Positions 1 through 11,255 of a DNA stretch of 64,000 bases are shown here, piece after piece. The notes below the pieces were generated by a model that had not been told where the DNA came from, did no database searches, and worked only from the letters and a program-made list of their open reading frames with translations. Made by a program: the position numbers and the translations under genes. The stretch comes from Novosphingobium sp. MD-1 (GTDB lineage Bacteria; Pseudomonadota; Alphaproteobacteria; Sphingomonadales; Sphingomonadaceae), in NCBI RefSeq assembly GCF_001014975.1, contig NZ_BBXA01000027.1, positions 186,001-250,000 on the forward strand. The letters are read 5' to 3'. Position 1 is the stretch's first letter. Each line of letters begins with the position of its first letter.

Positions 1-1
1 G

Positions 2-745
<744 letters not shown>

Positions 746-777
746 ATTACAGTAATTCCAGCGACGGAAAGATAGGC

Positions 778-2799
778 ATGTTCAAAAAAATCCTCATCGC
801 CAACCGCGGCGAAATCGCCTGCCGCGTCATCAAGACCGCGCGCCGGATGGGTATCCAGACGGTGGCCGTCTATTCGGATGCCGATGCGCGGGCGCCGTTC
901 GTGCAGATGGCGGACGAGGCGGTGCATATCGGTCCGTCACCGGCCGCGCAGTCCTACCTGATCGCGGACAAGATCATTGCGGCGTGCAAGCAGACCGGCG
1001 CGGAAGCGGTGCATCCGGGCTATGGCTTCCTGTCCGAGCGCACCTCGTTCGCCGAGGCGCTGGCGGCGGAGAACATCGCGTTCATCGGCCCGCCGGTGGG
1101 CGCGATCGCCGCGATGGGCGACAAGATCGAATCCAAGAAGCTGGCCAAGCAGGCGGGCGTCAACGTCGTGCCCGGCTTCGTGGGCGAGATCGAGGATACC
1201 GAGCACGCGGTGCGCATCTCCGACGAGATCGGCTACCCGGTGATGATGAAGGCCTCGGCCGGCGGTGGCGGCAAGGGCATGCGCCTGGCCTACAGCGAGA
1301 AGGACGTGCGCGAGGGCTTCGAAAGCGTGAAGCGCGAGGGCCTCAATTCGTTCGGCGACGATCGCGTGTTCATCGAGAAGTTCATCCTCGATCCGCGCCA
1401 CATCGAGATCCAGATCCTCGGCGACAAGCACGGCAACATCCTTTACCTCAACGAGCGGGAATGCTCGATCCAGCGCCGCCATCAGAAGGTGGTGGAGGAA
1501 GCGCCTTCGCCGTTCGTCACGCCCAGCATGCGCAAGGCGATGGGCGAACAGTGCGTCGCGCTGGCGCGCGCGGTGGGCTATTATTCGGCCGGCACCGTCG
1601 AACTGATCGTTTCGGGCGCGGACAAGACGGGCGAAAGCTTCTACTTCCTCGAAATGAACACCCGCCTGCAGGTGGAGCATCCCGTCACCGAAGCGATCAC
1701 CGGCATCGATCTGGTCGAACAGATGATCCGCGTCGCCTATGGCGAGAAGCTGGCGATGACGCAGGACGACGTGAAGATCGACGGCTGGGCCATCGAGAAC
1801 CGCGTCTATGCCGAAGACCCCTATCGCGGCTTCCTGCCCTCGACCGGACGCCTGGTCCGCTACAACCCGCCGCTGGCCGGCTGGACCGACGATGGCGAGG
1901 CCAACGGACGGCGCGGCGTCGATGGCGTGCGCGTGGACGACGGCGTCTATGAAGGCGGCGAAGTCTCGATGTTCTATGACCCGATGATCGCCAAGCTGAT
2001 CACCTGGGGGCGGACGCGCGACGAGGCTGCGGACCGGCAGATCGCCGCGCTGGACGCCTTCGAGATCGAGGGGCTGGGCCACAACATCGATTTCGTCAGC
2101 GCGATCATGCAGCACCCGCGCTTCCGGTCGGGCGAGCTGACCACGGGCTTCATTGCCGAGGAGTATCCCGAAGGCTTCCACGGCGCGGCGACGTCGGATG
2201 CGCTGAAGCGCACGCTGGCGGGGCTGGCTGGCTTCCTCGCCACCGCACGGGCCGACCGCTCGCGTCAGATCGACGGCCAGTTGGGCGACGAACTCGATCC
2301 CCCTTCGGCGTGGGCGGTGAAGATCGCCGGTGAAACCCATGCGGTGGAAGTGGGCGGCGATACGATTACGGTCGACGGGGCCGAGATTGACCTCGCGCTC
2401 GAATACACGCCGGGCGATCGCATCATCCATGCCGAGGCCGATGGCGAGGCGCTGATCGTCAAGGTGGAGGCGAAGGCTTCGGGCCTGCGCCTGACCACGC
2501 GTGGCGCGATCCACGATGTCCAGGTCCTGCCCGGGCACATCGCACATCTGGCGCGGCACATGATCGAAAAGGTGCCGCCGGATATGTCCAAGTACCTCGT
2601 CTGCCCGATGCCGGGCCTGCTCGTGGCGCTGAACGTGGGCGAAGGCGATGCGGTGGAAGCGGGGCAGCCGCTCGCCGTGATCGAAGCGATGAAGATGGAA
2701 AACATCCTGCGTGCGGAAAAGGCTGGCAAGGTCAAGGCCGTCAATGCCAAGGCGGGCGACAGTCTGGCCGTGGACGCCATCATTCTGGAACTTGAATAA
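778..2799 (+). CDS. pccA: Propionyl/acetyl-CoA carboxylase alpha subunit (biotin carboxylase + BCCP)
   Basis: 673 aa, the usual length for the alpha subunit of propionyl-CoA carboxylase. It carboxylates its own biotin with ATP and bicarbonate; a beta subunit, not in this window, transfers the carboxyl group to acyl-CoA. Biotin carboxylase N-domain begins at [15 protein letters not shown]. The ATP-grasp loop [10 protein letters not shown] lies near residue 162, with [14 protein letters not shown] near residue 295. A linker/BT domain follows, and the C-terminal biotinyl domain carries EAMKMEN, whose lysine is the biotinylation site. Next to etf and suc genes this fits oxidation of propionyl-CoA to succinyl-CoA. 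A methylcrotonyl- or general acyl-CoA carboxylase role cannot be excluded. Confidence 0.9.
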   Translation: MFKKILIANRGEIACRVIKTARRMGIQTVAVYSDADARAPFVQMADEAVHIGPSPAAQSYLIADKIIAACKQTGAEAVHPGYGFLSERTSFAEALAAENIAFIGPPVGAIAAMGDKIESKKLAKQAGVNVVPGFVGEIEDTEHAVRISDEIGYPVMMKASAGGGGKGMRLAYSEKDVREGFESVKREGLNSFGDDRVFIEKFILDPRHIEIQILGDKHGNILYLNERECSIQRRHQKVVEEAPSPFVTPSMRKAMGEQCVALARAVGYYSAGTVELIVSGADKTGESFYFLEMNTRLQVEHPVTEAITGIDLVEQMIRVAYGEKLAMTQDDVKIDGWAIENRVYAEDPYRGFLPSTGRLVRYNPPLAGWTDDGEANGRRGVDGVRVDDGVYEGGEVSMFYDPMIAKLITWGRTRDEAADRQIAALDAFEIEGLGHNIDFVSAIMQHPRFRSGELTTGFIAEEYPEGFHGAATSDALKRTLAGLAGFLATARADRSRQIDGQLGDELDPPSAWAVKIAGETHAVEVGGDTITVDGAEIDLALEYTPGDRIIHAEADGEALIVKVEAKASGLRLTTRGAIHDVQVLPGHIAHLARHMIEKVPPDMSKYLVCPMPGLLVALNVGEGDAVEAGQPLAVIEAMKMENILRAEKAGKVKAVNAKAGDSLAVDAIILELE

Positions 2800-2846
2800 A
2801 TCATCCGGGGCCGCGCCTGCCGCCCGTCGAAGAGAGGAAAGCTGCG

Positions 2847-3593
2847 ATGAAAGCCCTGGTCTGCGTGAAGCGGGTGATTGATTACAACGTGAAGCCGCGA
2901 GTGAAGGGTGATGGGACGGGTGTTGATCTTGCGAACGTGAAGATGAGCATGAACCCGTTTGACGAGATAGCGGTTGAGGAAGCGATCCGCCTGAAGGAGA
3001 AGGGCGTGGTATCGGAGATCGTGGCGGTATCGGTGGGGCCTGCGAAGGCGCAGGAGACGCTGCGCACGGCCCTGGCGATGGGGGCGGACCGGGCGATCCT
3101 GGTGCAGTCGGACGACGAGGTGGAGCCGCTGGCGGTGGCGAAGATCGTCAAGGCGATCGCGGACGAGGAAGCGCCGGGTCTGATCATCACGGGCAAGCAG
3201 GCGATCGACGACGATTCGAACCAGGTGGGCCAGATGGTGGCGGCGCTGCTGGGCCGTCCGCAGGGCACCTTCGCCAACGAGGTGACGGTCGAGGGCGACG
3301 CCGTGGTGGTGAAGCGCGAGATCGACGGCGGTCTGGAGACGGTGCGCCTGGCGCTGCCGGCGGTGGTGACGACGGACCTGCGCCTGAACGAGCCGCGCTA
3401 TGCCAGCCTGCCCAACATCATGAAGGCGAAGAGCAAGCCGCTCGCGAATAAGACGCCGGCGGATTACGGGGTGGACACGAGCCCGCGCCTGAAGACGCTG
3501 AAGGTATCGGAGCCGCCGGTGCGGTCGGCGGGGATCAAGGTGGCCGATGTGGACGCGCTGGTGGCCAAGCTCAAGGAACTGGGAGTAGCCTGA
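2847..3593 (+). CDS. etfB: Electron transfer flavoprotein beta subunit
   Basis: 248 aa, typical for EtfB, which with EtfA carries electrons from acyl-CoA dehydrogenases to ETF:ubiquinone oxidoreductase. The N-terminus [20 protein letters not shown], the segment [16 protein letters not shown] and the AMP-binding region around [16 protein letters not shown] are family hallmarks. The ETF signature [18 protein letters not shown] lies near residue 190. A GAGAGGAAAG ribosome site precedes the ATG. It lies one base upstream of etfA and is surely co-transcribed with it. Confidence 0.95.
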   Translation: MKALVCVKRVIDYNVKPRVKGDGTGVDLANVKMSMNPFDEIAVEEAIRLKEKGVVSEIVAVSVGPAKAQETLRTALAMGADRAILVQSDDEVEPLAVAKIVKAIADEEAPGLIITGKQAIDDDSNQVGQMVAALLGRPQGTFANEVTVEGDAVVVKREIDGGLETVRLALPAVVTTDLRLNEPRYASLPNIMKAKSKPLANKTPADYGVDTSPRLKTLKVSEPPVRSAGIKVADVDALVAKLKELGVA

Positions 3594-3594
3594 G

Positions 3595-4527
3595 ATGACC
3601 AAGGCACTGGTATGGGTCGAACACGATGGTTCGGCGGTGAAGGATGCGACGCTGTCGGCGGTGAGCGCGGCGGCGCAGCTGGGCGAGGTGACGCTGCTGG
3701 TGGCGGGCGCGGGCGTGGACGGCGTGGCCCAGGCGGCGGCGCGGATCGCGGGCGTGGCCAAGGTGCTCACGGCCGATGACGCGAGCCTGGCCAACGCGCT
3801 GGCGGAGAACGTGGCGCCGCTGGTGGCGGGTCTGATGGCGGACTACGACGCGTTCGTGGCGCCGGCGACGACGACGGGCAAGAACGTGGCGCCGCGCGTG
3901 GCGGCGCTGCTCGACGTGATGCAGATCTCGGACATTCTCTCGGTGGAAGGGCCGAAGACGTTCACGCGGCCGATCTACGCGGGCAACGCCATTGCCACGG
4001 TGGAGAGCGGCGACGCCAAGCTGGTGATCACGGTGCGCGGCACGGCCTTTGCCAAGGCGGCGGCGGACGGCGGCAGCGCGGCCATCGAGGCGGTGGGCGG
4101 CGCGGCCGATGCCGGGACGAGCAGCTTCGTCGGTTCGGAGATCGCCAAGAGCGAGCGTCCCGAACTGACCTCGGCCAAGATCATCGTCTCGGGCGGGCGC
4201 GCGCTGAAGGACGCGGAGACGTTCGCGGCGACGATCGTGCCGCTGGCGGACAAGCTGGGCGCGGGCGTGGGCGCGAGCCGCGCGGCGGTGGACGCGGGCT
4301 ATGTGCCCAACGACTACCAGGTGGGCCAGACCGGCAAGATCGTCGCCCCCGAAGTCTACATCGCCGTCGGCATCTCCGGCGCCATCCAGCACCTGGCCGG
4401 CATGAAGGATTCCAAGACCATCATCGCCATCAACAAGGACGAGGACGCCCCCATCTTCCAGGTCGCCGATATCGGCCTCGTGGGCGACCTCTTTTCCATC
4501 GTCCCGGAGTTGACGAGCAAGCTCTAA
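3595..4527 (+). CDS. etfA: Electron transfer flavoprotein alpha subunit
   Basis: 310 aa, usual EtfA length. It binds FAD and pairs with EtfB in transferring electrons from fatty-acid and amino-acid dehydrogenases to the quinone pool. The C-terminal FAD domain is clear: [10 protein letters not shown], then [23 protein letters not shown] and [36 protein letters not shown]. The start is one base after the etfB stop, so the two are translationally close. The region uses unusually monotonous GC-rich codons but shows no break in frame. Confidence 0.95.
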   Translation: MTKALVWVEHDGSAVKDATLSAVSAAAQLGEVTLLVAGAGVDGVAQAAARIAGVAKVLTADDASLANALAENVAPLVAGLMADYDAFVAPATTTGKNVAPRVAALLDVMQISDILSVEGPKTFTRPIYAGNAIATVESGDAKLVITVRGTAFAKAAADGGSAAIEAVGGAADAGTSSFVGSEIAKSERPELTSAKIIVSGGRALKDAETFAATIVPLADKLGAGVGASRAAVDAGYVPNDYQVGQTGKIVAPEVYIAVGISGAIQHLAGMKDSKTIIAINKDEDAPIFQVADIGLVGDLFSIVPELTSKL

Positions 4528-4578
4528 GGCCCGAGAGGGCTTCCGATTCGCAGTTTCCATTCCACCCCAGGAGGGATC

Positions 4579-5778
<1,200 letters not shown>

Positions 5779-5781
5779 ACC

Positions 5782-6663
5782 ATGAGCATTCTCGTCAACA
5801 AGAACACCAAGGTCATCACCCAGGGGATGACCGGCAAGACCGGCGCGTTCCACACCCAGGCGGCGCTGGACTACGGCACGCAGATGGTTGCGGGCGTGAC
5901 CCCGGGCAAGGGCGGCACCACCCACATCGGCCTGCCGCAGTATGATACCGTGGCCGAGGCGAAGGCCGCCACCGGCGCCACCGCTTCGTGCATCTATGTG
6001 CCGCCTCCGGGCGCGGCCGACGCCATTCTCGAGGCGATCGACGCGCAGATGGAACTGATCGTCTGCATCACCGAAGGCATCCCGGTGCTCGACATGGTGC
6101 GCGTGAAGCGCGCGCTTTCGGGCAGCAAGTCGCGCCTTATCGGCCCGAACTGCCCCGGCGTGCTGACGCCGGACGAATGCAAGATCGGCATCATGCCCGG
6201 CTCCATCTTCAAGAAGGGTTCGGTCGGCGTGGTCTCGCGCTCGGGCACGCTGACCTATGAGGCGGTGTTCCAGACCTCGAACATCGGCCTGGGCCAGACC
6301 ACCGCGGTCGGCATCGGCGGTGACCCGGTCAACGGCACCAACTTCATCGATGTGCTGGAACTGTTCCTGGCGGACGAAGACACCAAGTCGATCATCATGA
6401 TCGGCGAAATCGGCGGCGACGCCGAGGAGCAGGCCGCGCAGTTCCTGATCGACGAGGCCAAGAAGGGCCGCAAGAAGCCGATGGCCGGCTTCATCGCGGG
6501 CCGCTCGGCGCCTCCGGGACGCCGCATGGGCCACGCCGGCGCGATCGTGTCGGGCGGCAAGGGCGATGCGGAAAGCAAGATCGCGGCAATGGAAGCGGCG
6601 GGCATCCGCGTGTCCCCCTCGCCCAGCCTGCTGGGCGAAACGCTGGCCGAAGCGCTCAAGTAA
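5782..6663 (+). CDS. sucD: Succinyl-CoA synthetase alpha subunit
   Basis: 293 aa, normal for SucD. This subunit binds CoA and carries the phosphorylated histidine. Visible marks: [21 protein letters not shown] at the start (Rossmann-type CoA-binding region), [10 protein letters not shown] near residue 123, and the active-site histidine in [16 protein letters not shown] near residue 248. It sits directly behind sucC and is closed by a strong terminator 60 nt downstream. Confidence 0.96.
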   Translation: MSILVNKNTKVITQGMTGKTGAFHTQAALDYGTQMVAGVTPGKGGTTHIGLPQYDTVAEAKAATGATASCIYVPPPGAADAILEAIDAQMELIVCITEGIPVLDMVRVKRALSGSKSRLIGPNCPGVLTPDECKIGIMPGSIFKKGSVGVVSRSGTLTYEAVFQTSNIGLGQTTAVGIGGDPVNGTNFIDVLELFLADEDTKSIIMIGEIGGDAEEQAAQFLIDEAKKGRKKPMAGFIAGRSAPPGRRMGHAGAIVSGGKGDAESKIAAMEAAGIRVSPSPSLLGETLAEALK

Positions 6664-6722
6664 GGCGCTCTATCCCTGGGGCTGGCGCAAGCCGGGCAGG
6701 GCGGGATTGCTATGGAAACGGG

Positions 6723-6748
6723 AAAGGGAGCCTTGCGGCTCCCTTTTT
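6723..6748 (+). terminator. Rho-independent terminator of sucCD
   Basis: Perfect 10-bp stem AAAGGGAGCC / GGCTCCCTTT (6723-6732 with 6737-6746), four-base loop TTGC, run of five T ending at 6748. It lies 60 nt after the sucD stop and matches the classical intrinsic terminator form. Confidence 0.92.
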
Positions 6749-7063
6749 CGTTCCGGCGGGCGGTAACGCTATGTCAAAGCTTCTTCTGCGATAGGCGGCG
6801 AACGGAATATCGCAGCGCTTTCAGCCGGCTAAGAAAAGACGTTTCATTTTATTGCAATGCAACATTCGTTGTGCCTTATGTCACGGCCGTGTCGCATAAG
6901 CAGGGTGTAGCGGAGCCATTCCGCGTCTGGTGCCCCTGGTGGAACCGGCGGGCGCAAAGCCTTGGCGCAGCAAGCGCGGGGTGTACAAAAGAGTGCGGGT
7001 CGTATGGCAATGTCGGGCCAATTCCGGGTGATGCCCCGGCCATAACGCTATCGAGGAGTGAGC
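6749..7063. other. Intergenic leader region of galU
   Basis: About 315 nt without a convincing gene. It is less GC-rich around 6830-6875, where a galU promoter could lie. Two symmetric stretches are visible: TTGCAATGCAA at 6852-6862, and an imperfect palindrome at 6875-6900 with CTTATG/CATAAG ends and a CGGCCG centre. Either could be a regulator site; nothing in the sequence says for which protein. Confidence 0.4.
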
Positions 7064-7948
7064 ATGAAGGGTTCGACCGAACGCAAGCCGATCCGCAAGG
7101 CGGTGTTTCCCGTCGCGGGGCTGGGCACGCGGTTCTTGCCGGCGACCAAGGCGATCCCGAAGGAAATGCTGCCGATCATCGACCGGCCCCTGATCCAGTA
7201 CGCGGTCGACGAGGCGCGCGAAGCTGGCATCGAGCAGATGATTTTCGTGACCGGGCGCGGCAAGACCTCGATCGTCGAGCACTTTGATACCGCGTTCGAA
7301 CTCGAACGCACGATGGCCGATCGCGGCAAGAATCTCGAAGTGCTGGAACCCACGCGCATCCCGCCGGGCAATCTGGTCACGGTGCGGCAGCAGGTGCCGA
7401 TGGGGCTGGGCCATGCGGTGTGGTGCGCGCGCGCGATCGTGGGCGACGAACCGTTCGCGATCTTCCTGCCCGATGAACTGATGATCGGCGCGCCGGGCTG
7501 CATGAAGCAGATGGTCGATGCCTATCATGAAGTGGGCGGCAACCTCATCAGCGTGCTGGAAGTGCCGGAAGAGGAAGTTTCGAGCTATGGCGTAATCGCG
7601 CCGGGCGCGCGCCAGGGCACGCTGACCGAGGTCAAGGGACTGGTCGAGAAACCGAAGCGCGAGGATGCGCCGTCGAACCTCATCATCTCGGGGCGCTATA
7701 TCCTCCAGCCGGAAGTGATGCGCACGCTGGAAGGGCAGGAAAAGGGCGCGGGTGGCGAGATTCAGCTGACCGACGCCATGGCGGCCATGATCGGGCAACA
7801 ACCGTTCCATGCCGTAACCTTCGCCGGCCGCCGCTTCGATTGCGGCAGCAAGACCGGCTTCGTCGAGGCCACGCTGGCGCTGTCGCTGGAACGGCCCGAC
7901 ATGGCGGACGAGGTGCGCGCCGTCGCCCGGAGGCTGCTGGGGCTTTGA
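7064..7948 (+). CDS. galU: UTP--glucose-1-phosphate uridylyltransferase
   Basis: 294 aa from the ATG at 7064. GalU makes UDP-glucose from UTP and glucose-1-phosphate for exopolysaccharide, LPS and osmoregulated glucans. The nucleotidyltransferase signature AGLGTRFLPATKAIPKEMLP lies near residue 16; LPDELMIG and GLVEKPKREDAPS are further family segments. I chose ATG 7064 rather than the in-frame GTG at 7058 because GAGGA at 7053-7057 leaves no spacing to the GTG but six bases to the ATG. The gene stands alone between a terminator and a hairpin. Confidence 0.94.
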   Translation: MKGSTERKPIRKAVFPVAGLGTRFLPATKAIPKEMLPIIDRPLIQYAVDEAREAGIEQMIFVTGRGKTSIVEHFDTAFELERTMADRGKNLEVLEPTRIPPGNLVTVRQQVPMGLGHAVWCARAIVGDEPFAIFLPDELMIGAPGCMKQMVDAYHEVGGNLISVLEVPEEEVSSYGVIAPGARQGTLTEVKGLVEKPKREDAPSNLIISGRYILQPEVMRTLEGQEKGAGGEIQLTDAMAAMIGQQPFHAVTFAGRRFDCGSKTGFVEATLALSLERPDMADEVRAVARRLLGL

Positions 7949-7995
7949 CCCCGGCCCCTTCGTTGTTGGCGCCCATCTGACCGAATTTTGAAAGC

Positions 7996-8020
7996 GCGGG
8001 AGGCGGGAATGGCCTCCCGC
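7996..8020 (+). terminator. Probable terminator hairpin after galU
   Basis: Perfect 9-bp stem GCGGGAGGC / GCCTCCCGC (7996-8004 with 8012-8020), seven-base loop. Only a weak T-containing tail follows (TGTCGTCT). It is placed 47 nt behind the galU stop and ahead of the glycosyltransferase start, so it probably separates the two units. Confidence 0.6.
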
Positions 8021-8025
8021 TGTCG

Positions 8026-8059
8026 TCTCATGCACGGACGGGGAGTTCTGTGCATGAGA
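8026..8059 (+). promoter_or_regulatory. Inverted repeat covering ribosome site and start codon of the GT2 gene
   Basis: Perfect 10-base arms TCTCATGCAC (8026-8035) and GTGCATGAGA (8050-8059) with a 14-base spacer. The ribosome site GGGGAG (8040-8045) is in the loop and the chosen ATG (8054) is in the right arm. The structure could control translation of the glycosyltransferase, or be a DNA operator. Function is inference. Confidence 0.5.
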
Positions 8060-8935
8060 GACGCGACGGGCATCACGGCAGGCATGAACGCATCGGGCGA
8101 TCCCGCTGCGATGGGCGGCATTTCGCAAGGGCCGGGCGGCATCCACGCCTGGCACGCCGAGCGCTGGACCGTGATCGTGCCGTTCTTCAACGAACGCGCA
8201 CATCTGCCATCCTGCATCGCCAGCCTGGCACGGCAGGACGTTCCGTTTCACCTGGTGCTGGTGGATAACGCCTCGACCGATGGCAGCGGGGCGGTGGCGC
8301 TGGCGGCGTGCGCGGCGGCGGGGGTATCGGCAGAATTGCTGGTCGAACAGGAGCCCGGCAAGGTTGCCGCGCTGCGGACCGGCCTCGCGGTGGCGGGCAC
8401 CGAATTCGTCGCCACGTGCGATGCCGATACGCTCTATCCGCCCGACTATCTTGCGCGCGCCGCCAGTCTGCTGGACCGGGGCGCGGTCGCTGCTGTCGCG
8501 GCCACGCAACCGCCCGGCGCTTCGCGCTGGCAACGGCGGTTCGCGGGATGGAAGCTGGAGTTGACGTCGAAGCTGCTGCCGCAGCAGTGCCTGAACGGCG
8601 GCGCGGGGCAGGTGTTCCGCACGTCGGCACTGCGGGCGGTGGGCGGCTTCGACCCGCAGATCTGGAACTGGGTGCTGGAAGATCACGAGATCATGGCACG
8701 GATCGAGCAGCAGGGCCGCATCGCCTATCACCGGCACTTCGAATGCGCGCCGCTCGAGCGGTCCGGCTCCGGCCCGGCACCGGGATGGCGCTTCCACGAA
8801 CGCATCCTGTACCATTGCTCGCGCGCGGCGAATCGCAAGGCGTTCTTCCACGCATACCTTGCCGCAAAGCTGCGCGCGCGTGCCCTCAGCAGTGAGAGGT
8901 TGAGACGCCATGAAAGCCAGCTGTCCCATGCCTGA
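8054..8935 (+). CDS. Family 2 glycosyltransferase
   Basis: 293 aa from ATG 8054, which has GGGGAG eight bases upstream; a longer in-frame start at 7988 would run through the galU terminator. GT-A fold: WTVIVPFFNERAHLPSCI at the N-terminus, VDNASTDGS, the metal-binding D-x-D motif in TCDADTLYPPDY, and LEDHEIMARIE for the acceptor/catalytic region. No membrane segment is evident, so it is probably cytosolic or peripheral. The acceptor is unknown. It overlaps the next gene by 26 nt, suggesting that a sugar is transferred by this enzyme and then trimmed by the deacetylase. Hopanoid or glycolipid decoration would be one reading. Confidence 0.85.
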   Translation: MRDATGITAGMNASGDPAAMGGISQGPGGIHAWHAERWTVIVPFFNERAHLPSCIASLARQDVPFHLVLVDNASTDGSGAVALAACAAAGVSAELLVEQEPGKVAALRTGLAVAGTEFVATCDADTLYPPDYLARAASLLDRGAVAAVAATQPPGASRWQRRFAGWKLELTSKLLPQQCLNGGAGQVFRTSALRAVGGFDPQIWNWVLEDHEIMARIEQQGRIAYHRHFECAPLERSGSGPAPGWRFHERILYHCSRAANRKAFFHAYLAAKLRARALSSERLRRHESQLSHA

Positions 8936-9755
8936 GCGCTTCATCCTGTGCGCCGACGATTTCGCGCTCTCGCGCGGGATCAGCGAAACGATCGCCTCGC
9001 TGGCGGCATCGGGCAGCATCAACGCCGTCAGTTGCATGGTGCCCTTCGCGAACTGGGAGAAGGATGCACCCCTGCTGGTGGAGGCCGCGCGCGTGCGCGA
9101 TCCGCGCCATGGGCCGCTGCACGTGGGGCTGCACCTTACGCTTTCCAGCGAGCGCCCGATCACGCGGATGTCCTGCACCGATGCCGATGGCCGCTTGCCG
9201 GGCGCGGATGCGCTGATGGTGATGGCGCACCGGCGCAAGCTGGACCTGACGGAATTCCGTGCGGAAATCGACGCGCAGATCGCGGCCTTCGTGGCCGTGC
9301 GGGGCGCGGCGCCGGATTTCGTCGACGCGCACCAGCATGTCCATGTCTATCCGGGCCTGCGCGAAGTGGTGGTCGATGCCGTGCTGGAACATGCGCCGCA
9401 CGCCTGGGTGCGCAACCCCGGTGACCGGCTGGGGGCGATGAGCCGCCGGCCGTTCATCGACAAGGCGATCGGATCGAGCCTCCACGCGGCCGGTTTCCGC
9501 CGGCTGCTGTCCCGGCGCGGCGTGGCGAGCAACCGCAGCTTTGGCGGGCATTACGACTTCACCACCGACTATGCCGCGCTTTTGCCGCGCTTTTTTGCCG
9601 CGCCTTCGGATATGCATGTGGTCATGTGTCATCCCGGTGCCGGCCATCTCGATGGCGATACGATCGCGGACGCGCGCATTCGCGAAGCCAGCGTGCTGGC
9701 CGCCGCGGCGCTGCCCGAACGGCTGGCCCGGATAGAGCGGGTGGTGCCTCTGTGA
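8910..9755 (+). CDS. YdjC/ChbG-family carbohydrate deacetylase (HpnK-like)
   Basis: 281 aa. The family removes acetyl groups from amino sugars with a metal bound by an Asp and two His. Here: CADDFALSRGISETI at the N-terminus with the conserved DD pair, HVGLHLTLSSERP, and DAHQHVHVYPGLREVV carrying the metal histidines; CHPGAGHLDGD is near the C-terminus. An in-frame ATG at 8928 (MPERFILC) is an alternative start that fits the conserved domain better. It is coupled to the upstream glycosyltransferase, and its TGA overlaps the GTG start of the sigma factor gene. Confidence 0.85.
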   Translation: MKASCPMPERFILCADDFALSRGISETIASLAASGSINAVSCMVPFANWEKDAPLLVEAARVRDPRHGPLHVGLHLTLSSERPITRMSCTDADGRLPGADALMVMAHRRKLDLTEFRAEIDAQIAAFVAVRGAAPDFVDAHQHVHVYPGLREVVVDAVLEHAPHAWVRNPGDRLGAMSRRPFIDKAIGSSLHAAGFRRLLSRRGVASNRSFGGHYDFTTDYAALLPRFFAAPSDMHVVMCHPGAGHLDGDTIADARIREASVLAAAALPERLARIERVVPL

Positions 9756-10309
9756 GTGAAGCCGGGCTGGAGCGCGTATTCATGGAACAGCGTCCGATGA
9801 TCCTGCGATTGCTGTCTGCCCGTCTCGGTAACCGGGACGAGGCGGAGGAGACCGCGCAGGAGCTTTGGCTGCGGCTTCAGGATGCGCGTCCCGGCCCGAT
9901 TTCCGATCCGGCCGCCTACTTGTTCCGCATGGCCTGCAACCTGGCCACCGACCGCCGCATCGCCGCGGGCCGCCGCGGTGCGCGCGAAAAGGCGTGGCAG
10001 GCGGTGCAGCCCGAAAGCGGGGAGTATCCGGACGCCGAACGCGGTCTGATCGCGCGCGGCGAGTTGCAACGGGTCGGAAGCCTGCTGGATGCGATGCCCG
10101 AGCGGATGCGCGACGCGCTGGTGATGTTCCGCCTGGAACAAAGGCCGCAAAAGGCGATCGCGCAAGAGTTGGGGATGAGCCTGTCGGGTGTCGAGAAACT
10201 GCTGGGAAGGGCTTACCGCCAGTTGGTGGCCGGTCTTGCCGATCCCGTGATGGAACCTGCCGCGCAAGGGGAGCGCGGCCAGCATGAGGTTGATTGCCAT
10301 GAGCGCTGA
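9752..10309 (+). CDS. ECF RNA polymerase sigma factor, FecI-like
   Basis: 185 aa from GTG 9752. Sigma region 2 is seen in RLLSARLGNRDEAEETAQELWLRL and ATDRRIAAGRRGAR, and region 4 in MPERMRDALVMFRLEQRPQKAIAQELGMSLSGVEKLLGRAYRQL. Paired with the FecR and TonB-receptor genes behind it, this is a cell-surface signalling set in which a substrate bound at the receptor activates the sigma factor. The GTG start overlaps the TGA of the deacetylase gene (GTGA), so translation is probably coupled. An internal ATG at 9782 would cut into region 2. Confidence 0.9.
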   Translation: MSEAGLERVFMEQRPMILRLLSARLGNRDEAEETAQELWLRLQDARPGPISDPAAYLFRMACNLATDRRIAAGRRGAREKAWQAVQPESGEYPDAERGLIARGELQRVGSLLDAMPERMRDALVMFRLEQRPQKAIAQELGMSLSGVEKLLGRAYRQLVAGLADPVMEPAAQGERGQHEVDCHER

Positions 10310-11255
10310 AACGCACGAGGCCCAGGGCGGGGCAATGGAGGCGGCGATTGCGTGGCATGTGCAGATGCCCGCGATGGACGCCGCGCGCTGGGCGGATCTG
10401 GTCGCCTGGCTGGAAGCCGCACCGGAGCATCAGGCCGCGTTCGACCGCGTGGCGGCGGCGGATCGGTTGCTGGCCGAAGCGCCGGTTCTGCGCCAACGGT
10501 CTGGCGAAAAGGTACCGGCGCCGCCGATGCGGGTGAGACGCGGATGGTGGCGCGCGGGCGCTGGAGTGGTGCTGGCGGCCTCGCTGGCCGGCGTGGCGCT
10601 ATGGACGGTTTTGCCGCGTGATCGCCAGCCGACGACCTTCGCCACGGCCGCCGGCAAGATGCAGACCGTGCGCCTCGCTGAAGGCACCGCGATCGTGCTC
10701 AATGGCGATACGCGGCTGGCCCGGGGGGATGGTGAACGCTCTGTCCGGCTGGATGGTGGCGAAGCGCTGTTCGCGGTCCGCCATCGCGCCGATGCTCCTT
10801 TCACGGTGGAGGCGGGCCGCTACCGCATTGTCGATGTCGGAACCGTGTTCAACGTCCGGCGCGATGCCGGGCGGCTGATGGTTTCGGTCAGCGAAGGCAG
10901 CGTCATGGTCGATCCGGATGGCGCCCGCCTCGCCCTCCACGCTGGCGAGGGTTTGACGATCGACGAAGCAAGCGGTCTTGCCACGCGGTGGAAGGCGGCG
11001 TCGGTCGGTGGCTGGCGCAACGGCGAACTGGATTTCGATCGGGCGACGCTGGCCGATGTGGTTGCCGCCTTCCATCGCCGGAATGGAGCGGAAATCCGGC
11101 TGGAGGGCGGGTTGTCGGCCCTCCCGTTTACTGGCAATGTCAGGCTTTCGGGTGAGACAGCGCGCGACGTTGAACATCTCGCGCGTCTGGTCGGAGTTGA
11201 TTGCCGTCGTGAAGGCGAAATCTGGGTGCTTTCGCCGTCCAAGGTTCGTAGCTAG
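10299..11255 (+). CDS. FecR-family anti-sigma factor
   Basis: 318 aa from ATG 10299, preceded by GAGGT at 10286-10290; a further in-frame ATG lies at 10284. The N-terminal cytosolic part (EAAIAWHVQMPAMDAARWADLVAWL) is the sigma-binding FecR_N/DUF4880 domain. One membrane helix follows (GVVLAASLAGVALWTVL), then the periplasmic FecR domain (ATAAGKMQTVRLAEGTAIVLNGDTRL, DVGTVFNVRRD) and a C-terminal DUF4974-like region. It should hold the sigma factor until the receptor signals. It overlaps both neighbours (11 nt upstream, 47 nt downstream). Confidence 0.92.
   Translation: MSAETHEAQGGAMEAAIAWHVQMPAMDAARWADLVAWLEAAPEHQAAFDRVAAADRLLAEAPVLRQRSGEKVPAPPMRVRRGWWRAGAGVVLAASLAGVALWTVLPRDRQPTTFATAAGKMQTVRLAEGTAIVLNGDTRLARGDGERSVRLDGGEALFAVRHRADAPFTVEAGRYRIVDVGTVFNVRRDAGRLMVSVSEGSVMVDPDGARLALHAGEGLTIDEASGLATRWKAASVGGWRNGELDFDRATLADVVAAFHRRNGAEIRLEGGLSALPFTGNVRLSGETARDVEHLARLVGVDCRREGEIWVLSPSKVRS

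Noticed and set aside
937..2559. Minus-strand open frame opposite the carboxylase gene
   Set aside because: Shadow of pccA with low-complexity composition and no motif. The same reasoning removes other antisense frames such as 6881-9238, 22792-24300 and 49056-50342.
7058..7948. GTG start for galU at 7058
   Set aside because: The ribosome site would directly abut the codon; the ATG six bases later is correctly spaced.
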